From Rubrivivax sp. (GTDB lineage Bacteria; Pseudomonadota; Gammaproteobacteria; Burkholderiales; Burkholderiaceae_C): a DNA stretch of 64,000 nucleotides. Shown piece after piece: positions 35,650 to 44,648 of the stretch. The notes beneath the pieces were generated by a model. It was not told the DNA's origin and did not search any database. It saw only the letters and a program-made list of their open reading frames with translations. Position 1 is the first letter of the stretch. Every line of letters starts with the position of its first letter. Position numbers and translations under genes: made by a program. The stretch spans positions 1 through 64,000 of the forward strand of contig JAIXWM010000030.1 in the NCBI GenBank assembly GCA_027491255.1, given 5' to 3'.

Positions 35650-35688
35650 ATGACACCGCGGACTACGCCGCCCGCCACCGTGCACTGA
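35650..35688 (+). CDS. Thr-rich leader peptide of thrS
   Basis: A 12-codon ORF, MTPRTTPPATVH, with a GAGAAAGG ribosome site at 35632-35639. Four of twelve codons are Thr, using ACA, ACT, ACG and ACC. It lies just upstream of a terminator before thrS. Ribosome stalling at Thr codons when charged tRNA-Thr is low would favour the antiterminator. Too short to be found by homology. Confidence 0.6.
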   Translation: MTPRTTPPATVH

Positions 35689-35694
35689 CCGCCG

Positions 35695-35768
35695 GCCGCG
35701 CCGTCACGTCCCAGCCTTTTCCCGACTCCCCTTCCTGAAGCGCGGCACCCGACCGCGCTTTTTCGTTT
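35695..35768 (+). terminator. thrS attenuator: terminator with competing antiterminator
   Basis: The terminator is a perfect 8-bp stem (AAGCGCGG 35738-35745 with CCGCGCTT 35753-35760), seven-base loop, then a T-rich run. GCCGCGC at 35695-35701 is exactly complementary to GCGCGGC at 35740-35746 and would sequester the terminator's 5' arm. Together with the Thr-rich leader peptide upstream this makes a classic transcription-attenuation layout. Confidence 0.65.
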
Positions 35769-35789
35769 CTTGTGTCCCGAGGTGACTCC

Positions 35790-37697
35790 ATGATCCAGAT
35801 CACGCTGCCCGACGGCTCGCGCCGCGGTTTCGAACAGCCGGTGACGGTGGCCGAGGTGGCGGCCTCCATCGGCCCTGGCCTGGCCAAGGCCGCGCTGGCC
35901 GGGAAGGTCGACGGCCGGCTGGCGGACGCCAGCCATCGAATCGAGGCCGACGCGCACCTGGCCATCGTCACCGACAAGGACGCCGACGGCTTGGAGGTGA
36001 TCCGTCACTCCACCGCCCACCTGCTGGCCTATGCCGTCAAGGAGCTCTACCCCGACGCCCAGGTCACGATCGGGCCGGTCATCGAGCACGGCTTCTACTA
36101 CGACTTCGCCTACAAGCGGCCGTTCACGCCCGAGGACCTGGCGGCGATCGAGCAGCGCATGGCCGAGCTGTCGCGCAAGGACGAGAAGGTCGAGCGCCGG
36201 GTGCTGCCCCGCGACGAGGCGGTGGCGTACTTCAAGGGTCTGGGCGAGCAGTACAAGGCCGAGATCATCGCCGGCATCCCCGAGGGGCAGGACGTCTCGC
36301 TGTACCGCGAGGGCGGCTTCGAGGACCTGTGCCGCGGCCCGCACGTGCCCAGCACCGGGCGCCTGAAGCACTTCAAGCTGATGAAGGTGGCCGGCGCCTA
36401 CTGGCGCGGCGACCACCGCAACGAAATGCTGCAGCGCATCTACGGCACCGCCTGGGCGACCAAGGACGACCTGCAGAAATACCTGACCATGCTCGAGGAG
36501 GCGGAAAAGCGCGATCACCGCCGCCTGGGCCGGGAACTCGACCTTTTCCACGTCGACGACCACGCGCCGGGCGTGGTGTTCTGGCACCCCAAGGGCTGGA
36601 CGGTGTGGCAGGGCGTGGAGCAGTACATGCGCCAGGTCTACCGCGACAACGGCTACCTCGAGGTCAAGGGCCCGCAGATCCTGGACCGCGCGCTCTGGGA
36701 GAAGACCGGCCACTGGGACAAATACCGCGACAACATGTTCGTCACCGAGAGCGAGAAGCGCGACTACGCGCTCAAGCCGATGAACTGCCCGGGCCACATC
36801 CTCATCTTCAAGCAGGGCATCAAGAGCTACCGCGACCTGCCGCTGCGCTACGGCGAGTTCGGCCAGTGCCACCGCAACGAGCCCACCGGCGGCCTGCACG
36901 GCATCATGCGCGTGCGCGGCTTCACGCAGGACGACGGTCACATCTTCTGCACCGAGGACATGATCCTCGACGAGTGCGTGGCCTACACCGAACTGCTGCA
37001 GAAGGTGTATGCCGACTTCGGCTTCAAGGACATCCTCTACAAGGTGGCCACGCGGCCGGCCGCGCGCATCGGCTCCGACGAGATCTGGGACAAGGCCGAG
37101 CACGCGCTGATGGAGAGCCTGCGCCGCTCGGGCGTGGAGTTCGTCATCTCCCCGGGCGACGGCGCCTTCTACGGGCCGAAGATCGAATACACGCTGAAGG
37201 ACGCCATCGGCCGGCCCTGGCAGTGCGGCACGATCCAGGTGGATTTCTCGATGGCGCAGCGCCTGGACGCCGAGTACGTGGCCGACGACGGCTCGCGCCG
37301 CCACCCGGTGATGTTGCACCGCGCCATCGTCGGCAGCCTCGAGCGTTTCATCGGCATCCTGATCGAGCAGCATGCCGGCGCGCTGCCCACCTGGCTGGCC
37401 CCGCAGCAGGCCGTGGTGTGCCCGATCACCGACGCGCAGCGCGGCTACGCCGAGGAAGTGGCGAAAATGATGCAGAAACAAGGAGTTAGGGCCTCGATAG
37501 ATGGGCGTAACGAGAAAATCACCTATAAAATCAGGGAGCATTCGTTGCAAAAAGTCCCGTATATCCTGGTCGTGGGCGACAAGGAGAAGGCAAGCGGGGC
37601 TGTGGCGGTGCGCGCGCGGGGGCCGGTCGACCTCGGCGTGATGCCCTTGGCAGACTTCATCGCGAAGATCTCCGAGGACATCGCCCGGAAAGTCTGA
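35790..37697 (+). CDS. thrS: Threonyl-tRNA synthetase
   Basis: A 635-residue class II synthetase: N-terminal TGS domain (residues 1-60), editing domain with HSTAHLLAY, catalytic core with the zinc-ligand Cys333 in [10 protein letters not shown], and a C-terminal anticodon-binding domain. ATG 35790 with GAGGTGA at 35779-35785 is the usual start; GTG 35772 is less likely. It heads the translation-gene block infC-rpmI-rplT-pheST and appears to be controlled by the attenuator upstream. Bases near 37480-37550 are noticeably AT-richer than the rest. Confidence 0.97.
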   Translation: MIQITLPDGSRRGFEQPVTVAEVAASIGPGLAKAALAGKVDGRLADASHRIEADAHLAIVTDKDADGLEVIRHSTAHLLAYAVKELYPDAQVTIGPVIEHGFYYDFAYKRPFTPEDLAAIEQRMAELSRKDEKVERRVLPRDEAVAYFKGLGEQYKAEIIAGIPEGQDVSLYREGGFEDLCRGPHVPSTGRLKHFKLMKVAGAYWRGDHRNEMLQRIYGTAWATKDDLQKYLTMLEEAEKRDHRRLGRELDLFHVDDHAPGVVFWHPKGWTVWQGVEQYMRQVYRDNGYLEVKGPQILDRALWEKTGHWDKYRDNMFVTESEKRDYALKPMNCPGHILIFKQGIKSYRDLPLRYGEFGQCHRNEPTGGLHGIMRVRGFTQDDGHIFCTEDMILDECVAYTELLQKVYADFGFKDILYKVATRPAARIGSDEIWDKAEHALMESLRRSGVEFVISPGDGAFYGPKIEYTLKDAIGRPWQCGTIQVDFSMAQRLDAEYVADDGSRRHPVMLHRAIVGSLERFIGILIEQHAGALPTWLAPQQAVVCPITDAQRGYAEEVAKMMQKQGVRASIDGRNEKITYKIREHSLQKVPYILVVGDKEKASGAVAVRARGPVDLGVMPLADFIAKISEDIARKV

Positions 37698-37772
37698 ACT
37701 CCATGGCGCGGGCCGCTGTCCAGATGACATGCGGCTCCTATTGCCTGGGAGCTGCGCCGAGGGGTTGAAACC

Positions 37773-38321
37773 ATCGCTACCTTCATGGATCGCCGCGTCC
37801 CGAATGCGGAGCGCAAGCACAGGCTCAATCGAGAGATCATGGCGCCGCAGGTGCGGCTCAATGGCGTCGAGAACGAACCGCTGGGCATCGTCAGCCTGCA
37901 GGATGCGCTGCGGATGGCCGGGGAACTCGACGTCGACCTCGTCGAGATCGCTGCGGTGGCAGACCCGCCCGTCTGCCGGCTCATGGACTACGGCAAGTTC
38001 AAGTACCAGGAGCAGAAGAAGGCCTCCGAAGCCAAGGCCAAGCAGAAGGTCATCGAGATCAAGGAAGTCAAGTTCCGCCCCGGCACCGACGAGGCCGACT
38101 ACCAGATCAAGATGCGCAACCTGCGCCGCTTCATTGCCGAGGACGGTGACAAGGGCAAGGTGACGCTGCGCTTCCGTGGGCGTGAGATCACGCACCAGGA
38201 GATTGGCATGCGCCTGCTCGAGCGCATCCGCGATGAACTCGCCGACGTCTCCGTCGTCGAGAACATGCCCAAGCTCGAAGGGCGGCAGATGATCATGGTT
38301 CTCGCGCCGAAGCGGCGCTAG
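37773..38321 (+). CDS. infC: Translation initiation factor IF-3, ATC start
   Basis: A 182-residue protein that binds the 30S subunit and proofreads start codons. [26 protein letters not shown] and the C-terminal [16 protein letters not shown] identify it. I place the start at ATC 37773, seven bases after GAGGGGT (37759-37765); ATG 37785 is about 20 bases away, too far. A rare near-cognate start is typical of infC and underlies its autoregulation by IF-3. Confidence 0.9.
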   Translation: MATFMDRRVPNAERKHRLNREIMAPQVRLNGVENEPLGIVSLQDALRMAGELDVDLVEIAAVADPPVCRLMDYGKFKYQEQKKASEAKAKQKVIEIKEVKFRPGTDEADYQIKMRNLRRFIAEDGDKGKVTLRFRGREITHQEIGMRLLERIRDELADVSVVENMPKLEGRQMIMVLAPKRR

Positions 38322-38500
38322 CCCGGTCGACGCTTTCTTTCACAGTGCCCTGGGCGTCGATTTTTTGACGCACAATAGAGGGCTTTGCGGCGTGGCCCGG
38401 TCAGCGGGCGGCGCCGTGTTCCCAGAAGCCTAAGCAGGCTCCCAAGTACCGCGCCAGCCGGCTCGGTCGCCTGCGCAGGTGTCCAACAACAGGAGCAGTC

Positions 38501-38704
38501 ATGCCCAAGATGAAGACCAAGAAGAGCGCGGCCAAGCGGTTTCGCGTTCGCCCGGGTGGCACCGTCAAGCGCGGCCAAGCCTACAAGCGGCACATCCTCA
38601 CCAAGAAGAGCACGACGCGCAAGCGCCATCTGCGCGGGCCAGCCAACGTGCACGAGACCAACATGGGCCACATCGCCGCGATGATGCCCTTCGCCGGTCT
38701 GTGA
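38501..38704 (+). CDS. rpmI: Ribosomal protein bL35
   Basis: A 67-residue basic ribosomal protein with the expected [14 protein letters not shown] start and [11 protein letters not shown] end motif. An AGGAG site precedes ATG 38501. The 179-base gap after infC could contain an rplT-type autoregulatory leader, but I see no motif that I can name with confidence. Confidence 0.97.
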   Translation: MPKMKTKKSAAKRFRVRPGGTVKRGQAYKRHILTKKSTTRKRHLRGPANVHETNMGHIAAMMPFAGL

Positions 38705-38735
38705 CCCGACGCCACGCTGAAGAAGGAGCACCGAC

Positions 38736-39092
38736 ATGCCTCGCGTAAAACGTGGTGTCACCGCACACGCCCGCCACAAGAAGATTCTCGCCCTGGCCAA
38801 GGGCTTCCGCGGTCGCCGCAAGAACGTCTTCCGCATCGCCAAGCAGGCGGTGATGAAGGCGGGGCAGTACGCCTACCGTGACCGCCGTACCCGCAAGCGC
38901 GTGTTCCGCGCGTTGTGGATCGCCCGCATCAACGCCGCCTCGCGTGAACTCGGCGTCAGCTACAGCAAGTTCATGGCGGGTCTGAAGAAGGCACAGATCG
39001 ACATCGACCGCAAGGTCCTGGCCGATCTGGCCGTGAAGGACCCGGCGGCCTTTGGCAGCATCGTCGCCAAGGTGAAGGCCCAACTGGCTTGA
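38736..39092 (+). CDS. rplT: Ribosomal protein bL20
   Basis: A 118-residue ribosomal protein ([16 protein letters not shown], then [13 protein letters not shown]), 31 bases after rpmI with AAGGAG upstream. bL20 is the repressor of the infC-rpmI-rplT operon in other bacteria. A strong terminator-like hairpin follows at 39132. Confidence 0.97.
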   Translation: MPRVKRGVTAHARHKKILALAKGFRGRRKNVFRIAKQAVMKAGQYAYRDRRTRKRVFRALWIARINAASRELGVSYSKFMAGLKKAQIDIDRKVLADLAVKDPAAFGSIVAKVKAQLA

Positions 39093-39131
39093 CGCGGCGC
39101 GCCGGCGCGGCCGGCGGTTCCGATGTCTGCG

Positions 39132-39165
39132 GAGGCCGCCACCGGTGTGGCGGCCTCTTTTCTTT
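39132..39165 (+). terminator. Rho-independent terminator between rplT and pheS
   Basis: A perfect 10-bp stem, GAGGCCGCCA (39132-39141) with TGGCGGCCTC (39148-39157), six-base loop and TTTTCTTT tail. It should end most transcripts from the ribosomal-protein genes while allowing read-through into pheST. A 30-codon ORF (39123-39215) runs through it and overlaps the pheS start, but it is not Phe-rich. Confidence 0.8.
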
Positions 39166-39211
39166 GGGGCCCGACCCTTGTCTTGAACACGGCTTGTCCG
39201 ACCCGCTGTCC

Positions 39212-40255
39212 ATGAACGATCTCGACGCGATGCTCGCCCAGGCTGCGGCTGATTTCGCCGCCGCCCCCACGGCTGCCGAATTGGAAAACGCCAAGGCGCG
39301 CTTCCTTGGCAAGTCCGGTCGCGTGACCGAACTGCTCAAGGGCCTGGCAGCGCTGTCCGGCGACGAGAAGAAGACCCGCGGCGCCGAGATCAACCGCGTG
39401 AAGGCGGGCATCGAGGCTGCGCTGCAGGCGCGCCGCGAGGCGCTCGCGCAGGCCGAGCTCGAGGCGCAGTTGAAGGCGCAGGCGCTGGACGTCACGCTGC
39501 CCGGGCGGCAGCGCGGTGTCGGCGGCCTCCACCCGGTCAGCCGCACGATCGAGCGCATCGAGGCCATCTTCGGCTCGATGGGCTTCGACGTCGCCGAGGG
39601 CCCCGAGATCGAGACCGACTGGATGAGCTTCACTGCGTTGAACAACCCGGAGAACCACCCGGCGCGCTCGATGCAGGACACCTTCTACGTCGACGTCAAG
39701 GACGCCGAGGGCCGATGGCTCAACCTGCGCCCGCACACGAGCCCGATGCAGGTGCGCTATGCGCGTGCCCACGCCGCAGCCCATGCCGGCGCCGACCCCA
39801 TGCCCGAGATCCGCGTCATCGCCCCGGGCCGCACCTACCGAGTCGACAGCGACGCCACGCACTCGCCGATGTTCCATCAGTGCGAGGGCTTGTGGATCGG
39901 CGAGCACATCAGCTTCAAGGACCTGAAGGTCGTCTTCACCGACTTCCTGCGCCGTTTCTTCGAAGACGACGGCATTCAGACGCGCTTCCGGCCGAGCTAT
40001 TTCCCCTTCACCGAGCCCAGCGCCGAGATCGACATGATGTTCGCCACCGGGCCGCTGAAGGGCCGCTGGCTCGAACTCGCCGGCTCGGGCCAGGTGCACC
40101 CCAATGTCGTGCGCAACTACGGACTCGACCCCGAGCGCCACATCGGCTTCGCCTTCGGCATGGGGCCGGACCGGCTGACGATGCTGCGCTACGGCGTCAG
40201 CGACCTGCGCCTGTTCTTCGAGAACGACCTGCGCTTCCTGGCACAGTTCCGCTGA
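39212..40255 (+). CDS. pheS: Phenylalanyl-tRNA synthetase alpha subunit
   Basis: A 347-residue catalytic subunit: N-terminal coiled coil, class II motif 2 region (TSPMQVRYA, then [20 protein letters not shown]) and motif 3 region ([14 protein letters not shown]). ATG 39212 gives the usual length. pheT follows after 14 bases. Confidence 0.97.
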   Translation: MNDLDAMLAQAAADFAAAPTAAELENAKARFLGKSGRVTELLKGLAALSGDEKKTRGAEINRVKAGIEAALQARREALAQAELEAQLKAQALDVTLPGRQRGVGGLHPVSRTIERIEAIFGSMGFDVAEGPEIETDWMSFTALNNPENHPARSMQDTFYVDVKDAEGRWLNLRPHTSPMQVRYARAHAAAHAGADPMPEIRVIAPGRTYRVDSDATHSPMFHQCEGLWIGEHISFKDLKVVFTDFLRRFFEDDGIQTRFRPSYFPFTEPSAEIDMMFATGPLKGRWLELAGSGQVHPNVVRNYGLDPERHIGFAFGMGPDRLTMLRYGVSDLRLFFENDLRFLAQFR

Positions 40256-40269
40256 GTCGGAGACGACAG

Positions 40270-42693
40270 ATGCAATTCCCGGAATCCTGGCTTCGCGAAT
40301 TCTGCGATCCGCCCCTGTCCACGCAGGCGCTGGCCGACCTGCTGACCATGTCGGGGATGGAGGTCGAGGAACTGCGCCCCGTGGCGCCTGCCTTCAGCCG
40401 CGTCGTCGTGGGCGAGATCGTGACGGCGGTGCAGCATCCCAACGCCGACAAGCTGCGGGTGTGCACGGTCGACGCGGGCGCGCACTCGCCTGCGGGCCCG
40501 CTGCAGATCGTCTGCGGCGCGCCGAATGCGCGTGCGGGTATTCGCGTGCCGCTGGCCCTGGTCGGTGCCGAACTGCCGCCCGGTGCCGACGGCAAGCCGT
40601 TTCGCATAGGCCTGGGCAAGCTGCGCGGTGTCGAGAGCCAGGGCATGCTGTGCTCGGCGCGCGAGCTCAAGCTCTCGGAAGACCACTCCGGCTTGCTGGA
40701 ACTGGCCGGCGACGCGCCGCTGGGTGAGGACGTGCGGCAGGTGCTCGCGCTGGACGACACCGTCTTCACGCTCAAGCTCACGCCCAACCTGGGCCACGCG
40801 CTCAGTGTGTACGGCATCGCCCGCGAGGTGGCCGCGCTCACCGGCGCGCCGCTGAAGGCTCCCGCCATCGCTCCGGTGCCGCCGAGCCTGCCCGACCGCC
40901 TGCCGGTGCAGGTGCTCGCGCGCGACCTGTGTGGCCGGTTTTCCGGCCGCATCGTGCGCGGCGTCGACACCACGGCAGCGACGCCGGCCTGGATGGTCGA
41001 CCGCCTGGCGCGCTGCGGGCAGCGCTCGGTCAGCGCGCTCGTGGACATCTCGAACTACGTGATGTTCGAGTACGGTCGCCCCTCCCACATCTTCGATCTC
41101 GACAAGATCCACGAGGGTCTGGTCGTGCGCTGGGGCCGCACGGGTGAGACGCTGAAGCTGCTCAACGGGTCCACCATCGAGGTCGACGAACAGGTCGGCG
41201 TCATCGCCGACGCGCAGGCGGTGGAGTCGCTGGCCGGCATCATGGGTGGCGACGCCACCGCGGTCAGCGACGACACGCGCAGCGTCTATGTGGAGGCGGC
41301 CTTCTGGTGGCCCGAGGCCGTGTCCGGGCGTTCGCGCCGCTACAACTTCGCCACCGACGCCGGCCACCGCTTCGAGCGTGGCGTCGACCCGGCGCTCACG
41401 GTCGAGCACATCGAACGCATCACGCAGCTCATCCTGGACATCTGCGGCGGCCAGGCCGGCCCCGTCGACGACCAGGTCCTGGCCCTGCCCGAGCGGCCTG
41501 CCGTGACGCTGCGTGTCGAGCGTGCGGCCAAGGTGCTGGGCATGCCGCTGACGCAGGCGCAGTGTGTCGACGTCTTTGCCCGTCTCGGCCTGCAGCACAG
41601 CGCCGCTGACGGACGTATCGTGGTCACGCCGCCGAGCTGGCGCTTCGACCTCGCGATCGAGGAGGACCTGATCGAGGAGGTCGTCCGCGTCATCGGCCTG
41701 CAACACCTGCCGACGGCGCCGCCGCAGGCACCGGTGACCGCGCGGCCGCAGCGCGAGACGCGCCGCAGCGCGCACGCCGTGCGCCGCGCGCTGGCTGCGC
41801 TGGGTTACCACGAGACCATCAACTTCAGTTTCGTCGAAGAACGCACCGAGCACGAACTCGCCGGCAACGCCGACCCGATCCGCGTGCTCAACCCCATCGC
41901 CGCACCATTGGCGGTGATGCGCTCCTCGCTGCTGGGCAGCCTGGTGGGGGTGCTGAAGACCAATCTCGCGCGCAAGGCGCCGCGCGTGCGGGTGTTCGAA
42001 GTCGGCCGCGTGTTCCGGCGTGACGCCTCGGTGCGGGACGGGGACCTGACCGTGGCCGGTGTGGCGCAGCCGGTTCGCGTCGCCGGCCTGGCCTGGGGGC
42101 CGGTGCAGGCGCCGCAGTGGGGCGAGCGCGAGCGGGCGGTCGACTTCCACGACCTGAAGGGCGATGTCGAGACGCTGCTGGCCCCACGTGTGGCGCGCTT
42201 CGTCCCCGACACGCACCCCGCCCTGCACCCGGGGCGCTGCGCCCGGGTCGAGTTGGACGGTCGCGCGATCGGGTACCTCGGCGAGCTGCATCCGAAGTGG
42301 CGCCAGGCCTACGATCTGCCCACGCCTGCGCTGCTGTTCGAATTCGATCTCGAGCCGCTGCTCGAACGTCCGCTGCCTGCTTTCCAACCTCTGGCGCGCC
42401 AGCAGGTGGCCACGCGCGACCTGGCCCTTGTCGTCGCCGACGGTGTCACGCACGAGCGTCTGGTGCAGGCGCTGCGCGACGACCCGCAGGGCACGGTGCG
42501 CTCGGCCACCCTGTTCGATATCTTCAAGCCTGCCGAACCCGGTGCCGGACTCGGCGTGGGAGAGCGCAGTTTCGCGGTGCGCCTGGAGATGCTGGACGAT
42601 GACGCCACGCTGACCGACGAACGCATCGACGCCGCCGTGACGGCGGCACTGCAGCGCGTGCAGCTTGCCTGCGGTGCCCGCCTGCGCGCCTGA
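40270..42693 (+). CDS. pheT: Phenylalanyl-tRNA synthetase beta subunit
   Basis: An 807-residue subunit that forms the alpha2-beta2 enzyme with PheS. It has the N-terminal tRNA-binding (EMAP-like) domain with VQHPNADKLRVC, B3/B4 editing domain (VDISNYVMFEYGRPSHIFD), B5 domain and C-terminal anticodon-binding (FDX-ACB) domain. Start ATG 40270 (MQFPESWLREF) is conserved; a longer open frame upstream is a pheS shadow. Confidence 0.97.
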   Translation: MQFPESWLREFCDPPLSTQALADLLTMSGMEVEELRPVAPAFSRVVVGEIVTAVQHPNADKLRVCTVDAGAHSPAGPLQIVCGAPNARAGIRVPLALVGAELPPGADGKPFRIGLGKLRGVESQGMLCSARELKLSEDHSGLLELAGDAPLGEDVRQVLALDDTVFTLKLTPNLGHALSVYGIAREVAALTGAPLKAPAIAPVPPSLPDRLPVQVLARDLCGRFSGRIVRGVDTTAATPAWMVDRLARCGQRSVSALVDISNYVMFEYGRPSHIFDLDKIHEGLVVRWGRTGETLKLLNGSTIEVDEQVGVIADAQAVESLAGIMGGDATAVSDDTRSVYVEAAFWWPEAVSGRSRRYNFATDAGHRFERGVDPALTVEHIERITQLILDICGGQAGPVDDQVLALPERPAVTLRVERAAKVLGMPLTQAQCVDVFARLGLQHSAADGRIVVTPPSWRFDLAIEEDLIEEVVRVIGLQHLPTAPPQAPVTARPQRETRRSAHAVRRALAALGYHETINFSFVEERTEHELAGNADPIRVLNPIAAPLAVMRSSLLGSLVGVLKTNLARKAPRVRVFEVGRVFRRDASVRDGDLTVAGVAQPVRVAGLAWGPVQAPQWGERERAVDFHDLKGDVETLLAPRVARFVPDTHPALHPGRCARVELDGRAIGYLGELHPKWRQAYDLPTPALLFEFDLEPLLERPLPAFQPLARQQVATRDLALVVADGVTHERLVQALRDDPQGTVRSATLFDIFKPAEPGAGLGVGERSFAVRLEMLDDDATLTDERIDAAVTAALQRVQLACGARLRA

Positions 42694-42711
42694 AGTCAAG
42701 GAGACCTGGTC

Positions 42712-43089
42712 TTGAACCCTGACGATCAGTTCGACGATGGCTTCGAGGCACCGGGCCTGATGCTGGCATCGCTGGAAACCCCGACGCTGACCAAGGCCGA
42801 TCTGGCCGCGCTGCTCTTCGACCGCATCGGTCTGAACAAGCGCGAGTCCAAGGACATGGTCGAGGCCTTCTTCGAGATCGTGCACGGCTCTCTGGTCGAG
42901 GGTCGGGACGTGAAGATCTCGGGTTTCGGAAACTTCAACATCCGCCGCAAGGCGCCGCGTCCGGGCCGCAACCCCCGTACCGGCGAACTGGTGCCCATCG
43001 AAGCGCGCCAGGTCGTGACCTTTCACGCGAGCCTGAAGCTCAAGGCTCTCGTGCAAGGTGAAGTGCCGCCCGCGGGCGAATTCGAGTAG
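42712..43089 (+). CDS. ihfA: Integration host factor alpha subunit
   Basis: A 125-residue DNA-bending protein (LTKADLAALLFDRIGLNKRE, then DVKISGFGNFNIRRK and RPGRNPRTGE). I use TTG 42712 with AGGAG at 42699-42703; ATG 42760 would give a length closer to typical IHF-alpha. It follows pheT, as in most proteobacteria. Confidence 0.95.
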   Translation: MNPDDQFDDGFEAPGLMLASLETPTLTKADLAALLFDRIGLNKRESKDMVEAFFEIVHGSLVEGRDVKISGFGNFNIRRKAPRPGRNPRTGELVPIEARQVVTFHASLKLKALVQGEVPPAGEFE

Positions 43090-43173
43090 AGTCGGTCCCC
43101 CGCGGTTGCGCGCCACTGGCCGCGCGGCCGATGAGGACCCCGGACTGGGGGTCCCCGCCCACGCACCCCGCCG

Positions 43174-43746
43174 ATGGACAAGACGCAGGGCCCACTGCCC
43201 GAGATCCCTGCCAAGCGCTACTTCACGATCGGTGAAGTCGGTGAACTGTGTGGCGTCAAGCCTTACGTGCTGCGCTATTGGGAGCAGGAGTTCACGCAGC
43301 TTCGCCCGGTCAAGCGCCGCGGCAACCGGCGCTACTACCAGCACCACGAGGTGCTGCTGATCCGCCGCATCCGCGACCTGCTGTACGAACAGGGCTTCAC
43401 GATCAGCGGCGCGCGCAACCGACTGGCCGCTGCCGACCCGGCGGAGGGGTCCCAGTCGCCGCGCATGTCAGCCCAGAGGTTGGCTTCGAGCGCGCCGCCC
43501 CGGCCCGCGCCGGCGCCCGTGGCGCCTGCGGCCGCGCCGATCCCCCCATCCGTGCTGGCGCCACCCGCGCCCCTCGCTGCCGTCGCTGCTGCCAGCGCAA
43601 GCACCGCGGCGCACGCGTCGGCCTCCGTGGCCCTGCCTGCGCTGTCGGCGCTGCCCGCCGCCGCCCTGGCGACCGGGCTGGACCCGCGAGACGAGCATCT
43701 GCTGAGGGTCGAACTGCTGACCATCCGGCAACTGCTCGAGATTTGA
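43174..43746 (+). CDS. MerR-family transcriptional regulator
   Basis: A 190-residue protein. The N-terminal MerR HTH (YFTIGEVGELCGVKPYVLRY, then RGNRRYYQHHEVLLI) is clear; residues ~95-165 are a low-complexity Ala/Pro region and the end is short. It is the regulator usually found between ihfA and tRNA-Pro in this group. Effector unknown. Confidence 0.9.
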   Translation: MDKTQGPLPEIPAKRYFTIGEVGELCGVKPYVLRYWEQEFTQLRPVKRRGNRRYYQHHEVLLIRRIRDLLYEQGFTISGARNRLAAADPAEGSQSPRMSAQRLASSAPPRPAPAPVAPAAAPIPPSVLAPPAPLAAVAAASASTAAHASASVALPALSALPAAALATGLDPRDEHLLRVELLTIRQLLEI

Positions 43747-43776
43747 TCTTGTCCATCGGGGCCGATCAGGCTCGGC

Positions 43777-43782
43777 TATACT
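43777..43782 (+). promoter_or_regulatory. Probable -10 element of the tRNA-Pro gene
   Basis: TATACT lies 12 bases before the mature tRNA 5' end, inside the gap after merR. A convincing -35 at the right spacing is not visible (TTGTCC at 43749 is too far). Confidence 0.45.
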
Positions 43783-43794
43783 GAGCGGCTTCGT

Positions 43795-43871
43795 CGGGGT
43801 GTAGCGCAGCCTGGTAGCGCACTTGCATGGGGTGCAAGGGGTCGCGAGTTCGAATCCCGCCACCCCGACCA
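43795..43871 (+). tRNA. tRNA-Pro, anticodon GGG
   Basis: A 77-base cloverleaf with encoded CCA. Acceptor arm CGGGGTG pairs with CACCCCG; the anticodon loop ATGGGGT sits between CTTGC and GCAAG, giving anticodon GGG (codons CCC/CCT). The T-loop GTTCGAATC is canonical. It marks the left edge of the accessory region. Confidence 0.96.
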
Positions 43872-43879
43872 AAGAAATC

Positions 43880-43912
43880 AACGGGTTAGCTCTCACAAGG
43901 GGCTAACCCGTT
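43880..43912 (+). terminator. Inverted repeat downstream of tRNA-Pro
   Basis: A perfect 11-bp stem, AACGGGTTAGC (43880-43890) with GCTAACCCGTT (43902-43912), followed by GTCCTTTG. It probably terminates or defines the 3' end of the tRNA transcript. The rest of 43913-44065 holds nothing I recognise. Confidence 0.7.
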
Positions 43913-44065
43913 GTCCTTTGTGGGCCTGCCGGCGACAGCATGGCTCAGATGGGCGGGTGTGCTGGGGGAGGACCCCATCACGTTGGACTGGAGTTCGGCC
44001 TTGGGCTCCTGTCTGGGAAGGTTCTGGCCGCCAGCCTGACCGGCGCTTGCGCAGCCGTCACTGAG

Positions 44066-44323
44066 CTACTTCGGTGCCCTTTCGGCAAGTATTGCCGCAG
44101 CGCGTGTCTGCCAACCCTTGCCGCTGGCCCGCCACAGGGCGAGCACCTGCGGGTCCAGGCGCAGGGTCACCGGCTGTTTGGGGGTCGGCACGGGGGGGCG
44201 ACCGCGCCGGACCAGCTTGTCGCCTTCGTACAGGTCGGCCTCACGCACCCAGGTCTCGGTGATCTCGGGCGCTTCGTCAGGATCCACCAAGTGCGGGGAT
44301 GAGGACTTGTGTTTCGCGGGCAT
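44066..44323 (-). CDS. brnA: BrnA-type antitoxin
   Basis: An 85-residue protein with the BrnA C-terminal ribbon-helix-helix-like signature (KQPVTLRLDPQVLALWRASG, then GWQTRAAAIL). BrnA neutralises the RNase BrnT and represses its own promoter. Its start overlaps the remnant of brnT upstream, the usual toxin-antitoxin order. Confidence 0.85.
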   Translation of the reverse strand: MPAKHKSSSPHLVDPDEAPEITETWVREADLYEGDKLVRRGRPPVPTPKQPVTLRLDPQVLALWRASGKGWQTRAAAILAERAPK

Positions 44324-44432
44324 TTGCTTTCCTCATGCTGATGATGCGGCGTGCGTCGCCTCGTTGCTCGAAGTCGAGGCCCCGCTCGGCCAGCGCAGCC
44401 GCCCGTTTGGCAGGGTCGAACTCGATGCGCAT
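44277..44432 (-). pseudogene. brnT: brnT toxin remnant with internal deletion
   Basis: A 51-codon frame: MRIEFDPAKRAAALAERGLD is the normal BrnT N-terminus, and RRIISMRKANARE is the normal BrnT C-terminus, joined directly through FEQRGDA. The ~45 central residues of the RelE-like fold are missing. The deletion is in frame; the product cannot be a working RNase. Confidence 0.75.
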
Positions 44433-44546
44433 CAGATTTAATGTACATCGAATATCTGGTCTCTACCGCTCTTTGGGGAGAAGGAATGCGTGCAGACCGG
44501 CGAAATCGCCCGGAGTCGGTCTGAAACCTTCGGTGCTGTGGATACA

Positions 44547-44570
44547 TCCAGATCACCTGGTGAGCTACCC
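44547..44570. repeat. Dispersed palindromic repeat, copy 1
   Basis: Contains CCAGATCACCTGGTGAGC with the perfect palindrome TCACCTGGTGA at its centre. Three further copies lie at 48914, 51177 and 55856, all in intergenic DNA of the accessory island. This copy sits between the brnT remnant and the transglutaminase gene. Confidence 0.85.
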
Positions 44571-44648
44571 CACCATCAAACTCCTTCTGTATTGAAGCGC
44601 CAGCCCTCGCCCCGCGCCGGCGCCGCCCCGATTCAACCTACAAGCACC

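Noticed and set aside
39123..39215. pheM-type attenuation leader peptide
   Set aside because: The frame has a single Phe codon, so classic Phe-codon stalling is unlikely; reported only as a possible coupled ORF.
43846..43871. attL/attR direct repeat of the tRNA-Pro 3' end
   Set aside because: I found no second copy of the tRNA 3' sequence within the window, so island integration at this tRNA is not shown.
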